A stretch of 64,000 nucleotides of DNA from Microcebus murinus (lineage: Eukaryota; Chordata; Mammalia; Primates; Cheirogaleidae): the NCBI RefSeq assembly GCF_040939455.1, contig NC_134106.1, forward strand, positions 72,394,001 through 72,458,000, given 5' to 3'. The translations under genes were made by a program, and so were the position numbers. This document shows positions 19,801-31,435 of the stretch, in pieces (the first letter of the stretch is position 1; each line of letters starts with the position of its first letter). A model generated the notes under the pieces. The model was not told the origin of the DNA. It worked only from the letters and a program-made list of their open reading frames with translations, and did not search any database.

Positions 19801-20084
19801 AGCGCCTCCTGCCAACACAAGAGGTGTGGCCCTGAGAAAGGAGCCCTGGGGATTTTCTTAGAGATCAGCTACCCAAGTTTGGGGCCCACTGTTCTGCAGG
19901 TTTCAAGCAGCCATCTTCCAAAGCTCAGAAAATGAAAGATATACACAGCCACTGCCACGGATGGGAGGACCTTGTCCCAGGTTCTCCCAGAAAGCCTAGA
20001 ACTCTTCTTCTTGCAGGCCTGACAAGAAGGCCCAGTCTGCATCTCTGTATGTGTGTGTGTGTTCTCACTGAATTTTTTTCAGCT

Positions 20085-20550
20085 TGGTAGGTCTTTTGGA
20101 TATTGAGGCCACACTGGACACTGTTATTAGGGGCTTGGGGGAAAAGATCCATCTTTGCCCCAACTCCAGGGGCAAGTTTTTAACTTGAGGTCTATTAACT
20201 GCAAAGGAATCCATGGATAGAACTTGAAGGGGAAAAAACTGCATCTTTATTTTCCTTTGTCTGTAACAGAAGGTTAGCACTTCCTTCAAATGTGTACATT
20301 GGTAACAGACTAGTTAACCTACAGCACCTGAGACTGTGTCTGCAGTAGAAATCACAGAGCTTTCACATGACATTACAACAGTTGTAAGTCCCTTGAAACA
20401 TCATTAACACTCATCATCACTACTTTGAAATACTATTAGACCTGACACTATATAATTACCAATAAAGAGCCTATGTTTCTATGTTACAAACATTTTAAAA
20501 TATTTTGATAACTGTCTTTAATATAATTGGTTTCCTTTCTTCTCCCATGT
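20085..20550. repeat. Old interspersed repeat, family not named
   Basis: GGAATCCATGGATAGAACTT, CTGCATCTTTATTTTCC and the later AAATCACAGAGCTTTCACAT match an old mammalian repeat I have seen elsewhere but cannot name. Confidence 0.45.
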
Positions 20551-20679
20551 ATTTTATTGTATACATTTGAAAATATCATTCCAGACTGTCAAAGGAGTTC
20601 ATGGCACAAGAAAAACACTTTGTCTGGGGGAAACATACCTGTAAAGAGTTACTATTTCTTGTACATCAACTGTAAACTG

Positions 20680-20800
20680 GGCACACATCTGGGTTCTTTA
20701 CGTACATTATCTCTAAATCTTGCAACGATGAGGTGGACATTGTTTTATACACGAGGAAACGGAGGCTCAGGGAGGAGCCTAATACCATGTACTGCAGAGA
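20680..20800 (-). mobile_element. MIR SINE fragment
   Basis: TACGTACATTATCTCTAAAT, then ACACGAGGAAACGGAGGCTC. Confidence 0.7.
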
Positions 20801-21590
20801 ACATAGTAAACGCATCAAGTCCTATCATGGAAATAGGGACAGAATGAGGGGAACCAAGTGTCTATTTTTGTTCATGGCCCTATCCCCTGTGTCTGCCACC
20901 TCCTAGATGCTCAGTAGAGTCTGTTGAATGACTGGATGGAAAAGATATCAAGTAGCCCTGCTAGGAGTGGGACAGGAAATCCTTCAAAGGAAAGGTGAGG
21001 GTTGGGATGCACCCTGGGTCTTGGGGAGTACCAGGCTGGTCTAAATCAACACGGTACTCCACTCCCTCTGATTGCTTCAGAAAGGGTCTGTCAGCTGATT
21101 CTGGCCCATGAAATGCAAGGGAAAGCTCACCCAGGCCTGGCTCTGCTGCTTAACATTGGGGTGGGAGCCAGCACAACTTGGAGCCACTGCAGCCACCTTG
21201 TCCTCATAAGGCTGGCAGAGCACAAAGAGGGTGCTCTGGGTGAGCAGCCCTGCAGCTTCCCACCTCTCTTTTTGTTACGGCGATAGCAGGCTAGTTCTAT
21301 TTAAGCCCATTTTATTTGAGTTTTCTGTGCCTTGCAGCTAAAGACACCCTCAATAATAGAGTGGGGGTGAAGAGGGAGGCAAGGGTCGTCCTTAGGATGA
21401 CTTCCATGTCCTGCCACAGATGCCGTTCGAGGGGACTTGTGGCTTATTCTTACAGGTGATGGCATGGGTGGATGGGCTGGGGGGTTGAGAATGGAAGGAA
21501 GGGACCCAAATGATGTGATTTATGCTCTAAAGAGATTACTTTGGAGGCAGTGTGGAGGATGGAATAGTGCAAAATGGCAAGTTTGAAAAA
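20801..21590. other. Intergenic, nothing supported
   Basis: Unique DNA of ordinary composition, with no gene or strong signal. Confidence 0.5.
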
Positions 21591-21600
21591 AGGGTTAATG

Positions 21601-21923
21601 AGGCCACCGCAGTGGCTCACATCTGTAATCCTAGCACTCTGGGAGGCTGAGGCGGGAGGATCATTTGAGCTCAGGAGTTCAAGACCAGCCTGAGCAAGAG
21701 CAAGACCTTGTTTCTACTAAAAAATTAGAAAGAAACTAGCTGGACAATTAAAAATAGATATATAAAACAAATAGCTGGGCATGGTGGTGCATGCCTGTAG
21801 TCTCAAATACTCGGGAGGCTGAAGCAGGAGGATCACTTGAGCCCAGGAGTTTGAGGTTGCTGTGAGTTAGGCTGATGCCACGGCACTCTAGCCCGGGCAA
21901 GAGAGCGAGACTCTGTCTCAAAA

Positions 21924-21954
<31 letters not shown>

Positions 21955-21955
21955 G
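21601..21955 (+). mobile_element. Lemur-type Alu, older copy
   Basis: The start is degraded (AGGCCACCGCAGTGGCTCAC). The body and linker are the lemur kind, with an A20 tail followed by GAAAA units. The target-site duplication AGGGTTAATG lies at 21591-21600 and 21956-21965. Confidence 0.93.
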
Positions 21956-22317
21956 AGGGTTAATGAAATAGTGCTAATATGGTACATAAATAAACAAATT
22001 GGAATGGAGCCTTATTCTGTTCTCAGCTTAGTGAAAAGGAGGAATGGCACAAGTAAACATGTTAACATTGGAGATTTATTGTAAAACTTAATGTCCAGGG
22101 GACACCCTTGAGTCGGCCTGACCTCACAGGCCCCCCAAAGGCCGGGCTGCCAGGGGGAAGGTTGGGGGGCACTGAGCCCCGCCAGCACCAGCAGCACAGT
22201 CAGAGCCCTCCAGGAGGTACCGCAGTCTCCTCAGCGCCAGTTAGCACCAGAATCTTCTCCTCCAGTCCATGATTTAAGAGATTGCTCTCAATGAACCAGA
22301 ATCCCCCATATTCTGTA

Positions 22318-22405
22318 CTCAGCAATTTTCCAGTGTACAATACATTGTTATCAACTCTAGTCAACATGTACAACGGACCTCTTGAACTTACTCCTCTTTT
22401 CTAAC
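22318..22405 (+). mobile_element. L1 3' end fragment
   Basis: The text ACAATACATTGTTATCAACT followed by CTCTTGAACTTACTCCTC is the 3' UTR end of an old L1. Confidence 0.65.
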
Positions 22406-22644
22406 TAGAGCCTCATTTTTTTTCTAGATTAAAGAGATCTTGTTTTGCTTTGGCTTGTGGGTCTGCGTAATCAGCTCGGGGGGTGCTGGAGCAGATGGTT
22501 CTAGCACAGGGGCCTCAGCACCAAAGGTGACGCTGGTGGCTGGCGGAGGAGTGGCCTGGAGTCTGGAGGCCCCATTCCCGCTCCTGTGTCTGCCGCTATC
22601 TGGCAACTCCTCTTCCCCTCTCAGCGCTGCGGTGCCCTGTCTGT

Positions 22645-22715
22645 GAAAGAGTGGGGCTGGTTCAGCTTCAGGTAGAAAGAAAAAAAAAAAAAAAAAAAAG
22701 AAAGAGTGGGGCTGG
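22645..22715 (+). mobile_element. 39-bp retro-insertion with perfect 16-bp target-site duplication
   Basis: GAAAGAGTGGGGCTGG at 22645-22660 is repeated exactly at 22700-22715. Between them lie TTCAGCTTCAGGTAGAAAGA and 19 A residues. This is the structure left by L1-type reverse transcription of a polyadenylated RNA with almost all of its body lost. Confidence 0.85.
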
Positions 22716-23160
22716 GCTGTCACAGCCCACGGCCTCTCCGATCCTCCCTAGCCCCCACACTCGGACTCTGACAGCCCTGCCCTCCGTTGGGCTGCGTATC
22801 TGCTTGTGCTGGTCCTCCTGAGGGAGAGGATGGCATTCCTCAGAACAAGAAGCGTCCCCTGCCTCCGGTTTGGCTCCACAGCCAGTGGAACAGCCTGTAT
22901 TTATAAAGCCCCTGCTTCGTGTTTGGCACCATGCCAGGCACAAGGAGGTGTCCTAAAGAAGAAGGTGGCCCCTGCCCTCTAGCAGTGGCTAGGAGAGCGG
23001 TGCACACACACGTGAAGGGGTGGGAGCACTGGGCACTTCCTGTGATGGTTCTGAGCACTCACTGGTGCAGTGCTGGGCGACTTAGTGGAAACTTCTAGAG
23101 GGAGTGAGTCAAATACATCACTAAAGGGTGGCAGGTTTCGGCTAATGGTGGTTTTACCAG
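22716..23160. other. Intergenic, nothing supported
   Basis: 22716-23160 is unique, with L2/MIR-like text at 22880-23060 (ATTTATAAAGCCCCTGC). No gene. Confidence 0.4.
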
Positions 23161-23164
23161 CTGT

Positions 23165-23600
23165 TACAGGCTGAAATGTGTCTTCCCCCTGAAGAAGATG
23201 GTAGACCCCCATCTCTAGTAGGGAAATTCCCCAAATTCACATATTGACGTCCTAACCCCAGTACTTCAGAATGTGGCTATATATGGAGACAGGGTCTTTA
23301 AAGAGGTGATGATAGTAAAATAAGGTCATTTAGGGTGCACTCTGATCCAATATGACTTGGGTTCTTTTAAGAAGAGGAAATTTGGACACAGCCATGTACA
23401 AAGGAAAGACCACATGAAGACATAGGGAGAACATGGCCACGTACAAGCCAAGAAGAGAGGTCTGGACCAGATGCTTCCCTCACACCCTCAGAAGGAACCA
23501 ACCCTGCCGACACCAACACCTTGATCTTGAACTTCCAGCCCCCAGAACTGTGAGACAATAAATTTCTTTTGTTTAAGCCATGTGGTCTGTTGTACTTTGT
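23165..23600 (+). mobile_element. MLT1-type solo LTR (ERVL-MaLR)
   Basis: Nearly complete. It shows AGGCTGAAATGTGTCTTCCC, TATTGACGTCCTAACCCC, ATCCAATATGACTTGG, GGAACCAACCCTGCCGACAC and the poly(A) signal region CAATAAATTTCTTTTG. It is followed by a local 22-bp tandem repeat of TAGCAAAGTAATACAAAGTA near 23612-23660. Confidence 0.87.
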
Positions 23601-24424
23601 AATGGAGGCCTTAGCAAAGTAATACAAAGTATTAGCAAAGTAATACAAAGTAATACACCAGCCAAGCGGCAAGACACGCACAGCCTAACTTAGAGAGGCC
23701 AGAACGTAGTTGAGAGATCAGCCCGCCTTGAGGTGCAGGGGGAGGGGGTGTATGTTGTGGGGCACAGGGCGCACAATCCCCTGTGAGGTTCCCCAGACAC
23801 CACTTTCACATGAGAGACCAGAGGCTCTGAAAAGCATATGACATGGCCAAGATCACACAGCTAGATCGTGGCTTCCCTTTGCCTGCTGTTCACCTCCCTT
23901 CCTGGCTGTCATTATTGTCACCCTCGCCATGTGGGCTGGATGGACTGGTGCTGTCCCCTTTGGCCCATGTCCAGGAGTGCTCACTGTCTCACACACATTT
24001 ACTCAGCTGTGTCACAGAGGCTGTGACGTTCTGCCCAGATCTTTTCAGGTCTACCCACCTACCTGTCCTCCTGCTGCTGGCAGTACCAGCTGCTCACAGC
24101 TGCCTCCCTTGCTGGGCATCGTCCTCGAGGCAAGGAATTGCCTCACCTGAGGTCACACCCCCTCCCAGAGGTCCAGACTGGGGTACAAAGGGCAACTCTA
24201 AAGGGCCACCCCAGCTCCTGGCTCCCTGTGGGATTGCCTGAGGCCTCCATTGCAGCTGCTTTTTGTGGGTCACCTTCTCCATACCCGTCCTGCCTCCCTC
24301 ACTTCCTGGCAGGTGTGCCTACTGTGGGCACACCCCAAAACAGTCTTTGCACACAATTCTCCATCTCTAGGTCTGGGGGATCCTCCCTTCCATCTGAGAA
24401 GGCCTGATCCGGAAAGCACCCTTG

Positions 24425-24645
24425 GTGGGAAGTTGGCACTCTGGGTTCTGGCACTCGCTCTGCTTAGATGGCCATGTGACCAGAAACAAGGCATCCCCTC
24501 CCTGGGCTCCATTGCCTGATTTGTAAAAGATTCAAGGCTTTTTAAATCTTTTCCTCCAAAGTTCAGAAGAGAAGAGAAACATGACAACACAATCTGCCTG
24601 CCATGATGGTGCAGCTGCTTATAGGCGCTAAACAAATAAATGTTT
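24425..24645 (+). mobile_element. MIR SINE
   Basis: GGTTCTGGCACTCGCTCTGC, GGCCATGTGACCAGAAAC and a tail ending CTAAACAAATAAATGTTTAT. It lies immediately before an MLT1 LTR. Confidence 0.7.
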
Positions 24646-24689
24646 ATTTACCTAAGCCATCCATGCACATTGACATGTCATTCCTTGCT

Positions 24690-25103
24690 GTGACTCCACA
24701 AAAGATGATGGAGTCCTTACACCCAGGAGTTGTGAATGTGACTTTATTTGGAAATAGGGTCTTTGCAGAGGATCAAGTTAAGATGAGGTCATTAGGGTGG
24801 GCCCTAATCCAATATTGCCATTGTCCCTATAAAGAGGGGACCCCTGGGCACAAAGACAAGCATCGAAGGAAGATGATGTGAAGACATGGAGAATGCTGTC
24901 CGCAAGCCAAGGAACACCTGCAGCTACAGAAGCTGTGACAGAGGCACAGACAGATTTCTCCCTCAGAGCTCTCAGAAGGAACCAACTCTGCCGACACCTT
25001 GACTTCAGACTTCTGGCCTCCAGAACTACAAGGCAAAGAATTGTTGTTTAAGCCGCTCAGTTTCTAATACTTAGTTATGGCAGCCCCAGGAAACTAATGA
25101 ACT
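24690..25103 (+). mobile_element. MLT1-type solo LTR (ERVL-MaLR)
   Basis: GGAAATAGGGTCTTTGCAGA, GTGGGCCCTAATCCAATATT, GGAACCAACTCTGCCGACAC and a 3' end GGAAACTAATGA. Confidence 0.88.
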
Positions 25104-25159
25104 CCTTAAAGCATCTTTTTTTGTCTTAGTAAATATAAATATAAAAATATTTTCCCCTT

Positions 25160-25541
<382 letters not shown>

Positions 25542-25681
25542 TTTTTTTTTCCCCTCAACCCTTCAAATAAAATTTATGTTCCTAGAAGATACCCAAGCTT
25601 AGTCTATGGCCTAAAGTGGTCCCGGTGGCCCCACTCCACCCACTTGGAAAGGTGGGAGCTTCAATTTGTTCAACAAACCTT

Positions 25682-25786
25682 TGGTTAACTGGTAACTTTT
25701 ATATTATGTGTATTTTACTACAATTTTAAAAACAAAAAGATCAGTTTGGTTACACCTTGGAGAGGGGAGGAAGGAGCAAATTGGAA
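25682..25786 (+). repeat. 105-bp direct repeat, copy 1
   Basis: Identical to 26837-26941 except for one T/C difference, offset 1155 bases. It contains the last ~45 bases of an L1 3' end plus flanking sequence starting AAGATCAGTTTGG. Confidence 0.95.
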
Positions 25787-26310
25787 GGAGCACCAGCTAC
25801 AAGCCGGGCTTGGTTTTAGGCACACAGATATAAAAGATAAAGTCCCCCCTCTTCTCCCTCTTTTGGAGCTTTCCTCATGGGAAGACAGGGCGCAGGGAAT
25901 AGAGAAGTAAATAAATACGGAAGTCATTCCAGATCATGAGAGGCTGTGGAGGGAAATAAACGGAAGGGAGAAGATGCAATGGAGACGGGAGGGGCAGGGC
26001 TGGCTGTGGAGAGGTGGTCAGGGAGGGTCCCTGAGGAGCTGCCTCCTAAGGATAAGGATTAAATAGCCATGCCATGCCGGAGAGCATTCTGGGAAGAAGT
26101 CATGAGCCAGAGCAGGGGCATAGGGATGGGATGGGCTTGGGGTGTTTGCGAATCCCAAAGGGGCTAAGTGTGGTTGTGGCCATCACCCCAAGGACAGTGG
26201 GATGGGATGAGCTCCCTGAGCTTGCAGGGACCCCATCGGGCAGACTCTCCAAGGTTCCAAGAGGGCATTGGATTTTATTCTGAACAGTGGAACAAAATGG
26301 TTTAATTAGC
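25787..26310 (+). repeat. Old interspersed repeat, family not named
   Basis: GGTTTTAGGCACACAGATAT, GGTCAGGGAGGGTCCCTGAG, GATTTTATTCTGAACAGTGG and ATGTTTAAAAGATCAGTC follow the text of a common old mammalian repeat. An L1 is inserted into it at about 26311. Confidence 0.6.
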
Positions 26311-26888
26311 ATGTTTAAAAGATCAGTCTGTACCACATGATCCACCAATTCCACTCCCGGGTATATACCCAAAGAAGTGAAAGGAACTTGAAGAGATGTT
26401 TGTACACCCGTGTTCATAGCATAATTGCTCACAATGGCCAAAAGATGGAAGCAACCTAAGCGTCCATCAGTGGGTTAACGGACACAATGTGGCATATACA
26501 TACAATGGAATAGAATTCAGCCTTAAGAAGGAATGAAATTCTAACATGCTACAACATGGATGAAACCTGAAGACATTGTACGGAGTGAAATAAGCCAGAC
26601 ACCAAAGGGAAAATACTGTGTGACTCTACTCATGTGAGGTACCTGGAGTAGTCAAATGCACAGGGATGCAAAGGGGAATAGTGGTCCCAGGGCAGGGGAA
26701 AGAGCGGGTGGGGAGTTACTGCTTCATGGGTGTGGAGTTTCCCTGTGGAATGATGAAAGCATTCTGGACATGGATGGTGGTGATGGCTGCACAGCAAAGT
26801 GAATGTATCAATGCCACAGAGCTGTACACTTAAAAATGGTTAACTGGTAACTTTTATATTATGTGTATTTTACCACAATTTTAAAAAC
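26311..26888 (+). mobile_element. L1M 3' fragment (end of ORF2, 3' UTR)
   Basis: CCACTCCCGGGTATATACCC, AATGGCCAAAAGATGGAAGC, AAATAAGCCAGACACC and the 3' UTR GCCACAGAGCTGTACACTTA. AAAAGATCAGT flanks it on both sides as a likely target-site duplication. Confidence 0.88.
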
Positions 26889-26941
26889 AAAAAGATCAGT
26901 TTGGTTACACCTTGGAGAGGGGAGGAAGGAGCAAATTGGAA
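26837..26941 (+). repeat. 105-bp direct repeat, copy 2 (likely the source)
   Basis: It overlaps the true 3' end of the L1 at 26311-26888 and the resumed flanking repeat, so this is probably the original position. Copy 1 lacks the rest of the L1. Confidence 0.9.
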
Positions 26942-29285
26942 AAAAGAGGGCAGCCCAGGCCATGTTCCCCACTGCTCCTTGCATTATCGGGTGGGCAGAG
27001 CACTTGCCTAAGTCCCAGCACTTTGGATGTTGAACCTGCAGCAGAGGCCAGGACCTTGGACCCTCAGCCTAAAGCTCCCCATGTGGGAAGTTACTCTGTG
27101 GCCCTGTGTTTGGTCGTCATTCATTGCTAAGGTGAGGAGGTTGTGGGTGGAGTCCTGGGACCACCAGCTGCTGTCCAGACCCCTTCCTGCCTCCCTGGAA
27201 TGGAGCATCCTGATCCGCAGCAGAAAACTCCTGCAGGCTGCTTCCTGCGCCGGCCCCTGGCGCTGCCCGGGCAGGCCCGCACGGGGGAATCACCCTGCCC
27301 TGGAAAAAAAAGGCGAGAGAGGGAGAAAAGCAGCACAATTAAAATCTTAGTGTATGAATAATTACATTTTAAAAATCCCCACATTTTTTTTACATCAAAA
27401 GGAATTCTGTAATCAGAGGTTTAATTTGCAGATTTAGTGGCATTTGGCAGGTTAAAAGTAGGTGCTGTGAAGTGAGTAAGCGTGGGATTTGAGGCTGGAA
27501 GCAAAGAATGGGAGATCTGCTCGGCCAGAAATCCTGGCTTTGAGCTGCCTCTGAGCGCCACAGCCCTACTTCCTCTGCCTGCAGCCACCCTCGGACTGGG
27601 CTGCTGGGGTGGGGGTGGGGGGAGCGGTTGGTTGAGGTGGGGGGGGTTCAGGGATGGAGAAGGGGAGGAGTCTAGCCCTCCTGCACTTGTGGGCTCACTG
27701 CCTCCTCCTTCTTAAATATAACTTTATTGTTTGCTTTTTTCTGATTATTTGCTCATTACAAAAAAAAAATCTTGAAAATACAGGAAACCAAAAACTAACA
27801 AATAAACAAAGAAAACAAAGATCACTTGTGGTTTCCCTGCCTGGAGTTAGGAGTTTTCCTCTCTCCTAAAACAATGTGGTTAAAATCCCTTTGCCAACTG
27901 ATATGGGCTTTACAAATGCACAGTTTTATTATTTGTATCCCTCTCTACTTTCATTCCCTCTTCTCTTCCCGGAGTCTCCCTCTCTTTCCTTTCTCAAGGA
28001 AAAAAACCCGGAACAAAACAGGAGCTTTGACAAATGAAGATTGGGAAAGGAGATTTTAGCCCAAGAGCTTTCCAGAAATGGGGTGGGAAAAGCAGCCTCA
28101 CATCATGGAAGGGGCTCAGAGCAGAGCAGTACTGGCTGGGGGGGGGGGGCGGGAGGTGAGGGGGTGGGGAGAGAGAGAGAGAGAGGTGCCAGCATCAGAG
28201 GATCCTGAAGAAAATTCTCGAGATGCATCTTTGAAGACAAACGTGGGTAGGAGACCAGAGCTGGGCTGTACTGCAGCTCCCCAAAGCCATGTGACAATCT
28301 ATCTGGTAGTTTGGAGGAACAGGACAGGTACCTTCACGAGACCTGAAGGTGGTAACAAAGCAAGACTTTCCTGAGGAAGCTGAAGCTGCTGGATGGAATG
28401 TCCTCACAGACACACAGACACTGGCAAATAGCAGTGGCCACCATCACTTTAGCACGGCTGTCCCCACCCCACCCCACCCCCAGACAGTGGGGAAGCTGCC
28501 CTTGGACTAAAGCCAGAAAATGGAGACTTAGAGAAGCTGAGGAGCTGGCCCAGGGCTCACGGTTGGGAAACAGCAGAAAGGCTCAAGCCCAGCATCTCTG
28601 AGTCCACGGCCAGCACATTTCCCCTCCACTGGTGTCTGTGGCGGTGCTGCTCCAACTTACCTCATCGTGAAATACTTCTTTAAAAGTTTAATATATTGAA
28701 GGGACACCAAGATGATTAAAAGGCAATAATGTTCTTGGATCACATTAGACAGCAGAACATGGTCTCATAGATTTACCAATTGCAGCAAGAAATGATCAAA
28801 GGGAGATTTATATTTTTACTTTTGAATAGATTTGTGAAATTCTAGAAAGTGAACTATCTTATTTTGTTAATAAATACATCAGGACTTTTAAAATATATAT
28901 TTTATATCTTTTAGTATAAAGTATGATCCCTAGACATTTTTTTAATTGAAGTAACTCTCTTTGCATTATTTAAAAGCAATTTTTCCACTTAATACTAGGA
29001 GCAAGGTGGCTAGTTTGGATCTTTGTTATCAGGTTCAGTATCAAGTCTATTTTCGTATTTTATTTCTGTCTCTAGTACAATGTAGCAAAAGAAAAAAAGA
29101 TCAAATGCCTATTTTCCAATATTTGTATAGTGTTTTATTGTTGTTATTATTATTAGTGATGAAATATTTTCTTTTAACAAGCTCTTCTAGCTTTATAGAA
29201 ACAAAAGGGTCTTTCTTCATTTGGAAGGTGCCTGACCTTGTGGTCGTATGAGGCAGATCCAGCTTGGGAGCATACAGTTCTGTTT
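26942..29285. other. Intergenic unique stretch
   Basis: It contains an AT-rich unique block at 27335-27475, G-run clusters at 27600-27660 and 28135-28190, and AT-rich DNA at 28660-29230. No supported gene. Confidence 0.5.
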
Positions 29286-29289
29286 TTTT

Positions 29290-29985
29290 ATTTAAAACTT
29301 CCTGTAGAATTACCATATGACTTAGCAATCCCACTTCTGGAGATATGTCCAAAGGAATTAAAATCAGTATGTCGGAGACATATCTGCACTCCTGTTTTTA
29401 TTGCAGCACTATTCACAACAGGCAAGTTATGGAATCAACCTACATGTCCATCAACAGATGAACAGATAAAGAAAATGTGGTGTATATATGCAATGACGTA
29501 CTGTTCAGCCTTAAAAAAGATAGAAATTCTGTCGTTGGCAACAACGTGGATGAACCTGGAGGACACTATGCTAAGTGAAATAAGCCAGACACAGAGAGAT
29601 GAATACCTCATGACCTCACTTATATGTGGAATCTAAAAAAGTCAAACTCATAAAAGTGGAAGGTAGAATGGTAGTTACCAGGGGTGGGGCCGGGGGGTGG
29701 GGGGATGTTGTTCAAAGTGTACAAAGTTTCAGTAAGTTGTAGAGATCTCTTGTGCAGCATGGTGGCAATAGTTAGTAATAACGTAGTGTACATTTCAAAA
29801 TTGCTGAAAGAGTAGATTTTATATGTCCTCACCACAAAAAATGATAAATATATGAGATGATGAATATATTACTTAGCTTAATTTAATCATTCCCTACTGT
29901 GAACACATATCAAAATGTCACATCATATGCATAAATATAGAGAATTATTACCTATCAATTAAAAATCAAATGTAAGAAAAATTCC
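29290..29985 (+). mobile_element. L1M fragment (end of ORF2 and 3' UTR)
   Basis: The + strand frame 29340-29636 reads as the ORF2 C-terminus (IPLLEICPKE, IAALFTTGKLW, ALKKIEI). The 3' UTR follows, with a G-rich block at 29681-29704. It is inactive. Confidence 0.88.
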
Positions 29986-30450
29986 TTCTTCTGGATCCAT
30001 ATAGATTGATATGGAATAGTTGAAATGTTTAGGATACAAGAAATATTGAATTGCATCCCAAATGTATTTGGATCTTATGAGTCTGAGAATACAGTGTAGA
30101 CTGGTGATGATCATTAAAGAATCACACAACACAAAGGTCGATTATTAAATACTACATATAGATGAAGGCTGCATTGGATGTCACATGTCTATAATCAGGA
30201 AATGCTACCTGGCATTCTTCAATAAGGTGCTCCATTTTAAGAAATCATATTATCATGTAAGAATATCAATGGCAAACAAATATCAATTTATATAGATAAA
30301 TGTGCATTATTTTTCTTAAGCAGATATTTCAAATATTTTTTAGAGCAAAAGTGTGGCTAATACAGCTTTGAGCTTTTTTTTTTTTTTTTTTTTTTTGTGA
30401 AACACCTACTAACATTTCATGGGACATAGGCTGTGCCTTAGTCCCCACGA
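29986..30450. other. AT-rich intergenic DNA with a T22 run
   Basis: Nothing is recognised except a poly(T) run at about 30374-30396, which may mark the end of a minus-strand retroinsert. Confidence 0.4.
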
Positions 30451-30900
30451 TAAATTGGCAAAATCATACTACTTTGACCTAGAGTGCAAAAAAGTAGCAA
30501 ATACTCTGGGTGCCTTGGTAAAAGACATGCACTCTAGACCATAGTAGAAAAACCATAAAAGATTCAGGGACCTGCTATATTGATAAAGGTTTTAAGGGTA
30601 TAATGGTCTGGGGTATGGTCAGGATATTCCAAAGTAAAGGACAACTTATTGTACCTTAAAACTCCTACCACTAATAAAGAAACATAGCACTTGGTACATA
30701 TCTACTTAGGAATACCACTCGGACCCATTTATCAGGTGGTAGAGAAGGCTGCTAGCTTTGAGTGGGTTATAGAGTGAAAACAGGATGCACAGTGGGTTCA
30801 GACTGTAGTGTAAGTAGCCCTTCTTGGCTCATACGGCCTGGAAGATCACATGGTAACAGATGCATCAGTGGTAGAGAAAGATGCCATCTGGAACTTCCCC
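30450..30900 (+). mobile_element. Endogenous retrovirus pol relic (RT/RNase H region)
   Basis: The DNA text resembles the reverse transcriptase to RNase H part of an old primate endogenous retrovirus pol gene. It contains stop codons and frame breaks and no LTR is attached. It is a non-functional fossil, and the class is not assigned with confidence. Confidence 0.6.
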
Positions 30901-31312
30901 TCAGCCCCAGACTAGAAAGCATTTCTGGGACTCCTCAGCCTGGGCCCTGTGACTCCCCAGCGGTCCTCAGAGTCCTGCAGAGACCTCAGTGGGGGGGTCA
31001 TGGGAAGAGGCTCCTGGGTCTTGCTCCTACTGTCTCCTAAACAGCTCTGCTTTGGCCTGTTTGTTATAGTAGGCTCAGGACCACATTAAGACTCTAAAAG
31101 CCATGAATGCTGAGTACCACTACCCAGGGTGTGGTGCCCCATTCCTATGCACAACTTGATTTTAATTGGTGATATGAAACCACGTTGATTCTAGGGATAT
31201 AGATTGCAAACTTCTGGCTGCATCTGTTCAAGTGGAACTTTTCTCTGTCCCTTTCCCTACTTCGCTCTGAGCATGTGCTTAGTATGCCTTTTGGGTAATG
31301 ACGGCATTGACT

Positions 31313-31435
31313 GGAGCTTCACAGAATATTTCATTTGAAAAGGAGGTTTCATTGTTTAAACTTTGGATCAAATCTAATGACTAGTTATCCTCTTTCCAAT
31401 AGCTCACCAAGCATTTCTCCAGCCTTAGCTTAAAC
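31313..31435 (+). repeat. Inverted repeat, left arm
   Basis: It pairs with 32195-32312 on the opposite strand. Shared blocks include GGAGGTTTCAT, TTTAAACTTTG, AATCAAATCT, CTCTTTCCAATAGCTCA and GCATTTCTCCAGCCTTAGCT. About 88% identity by eye. Confidence 0.9.
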
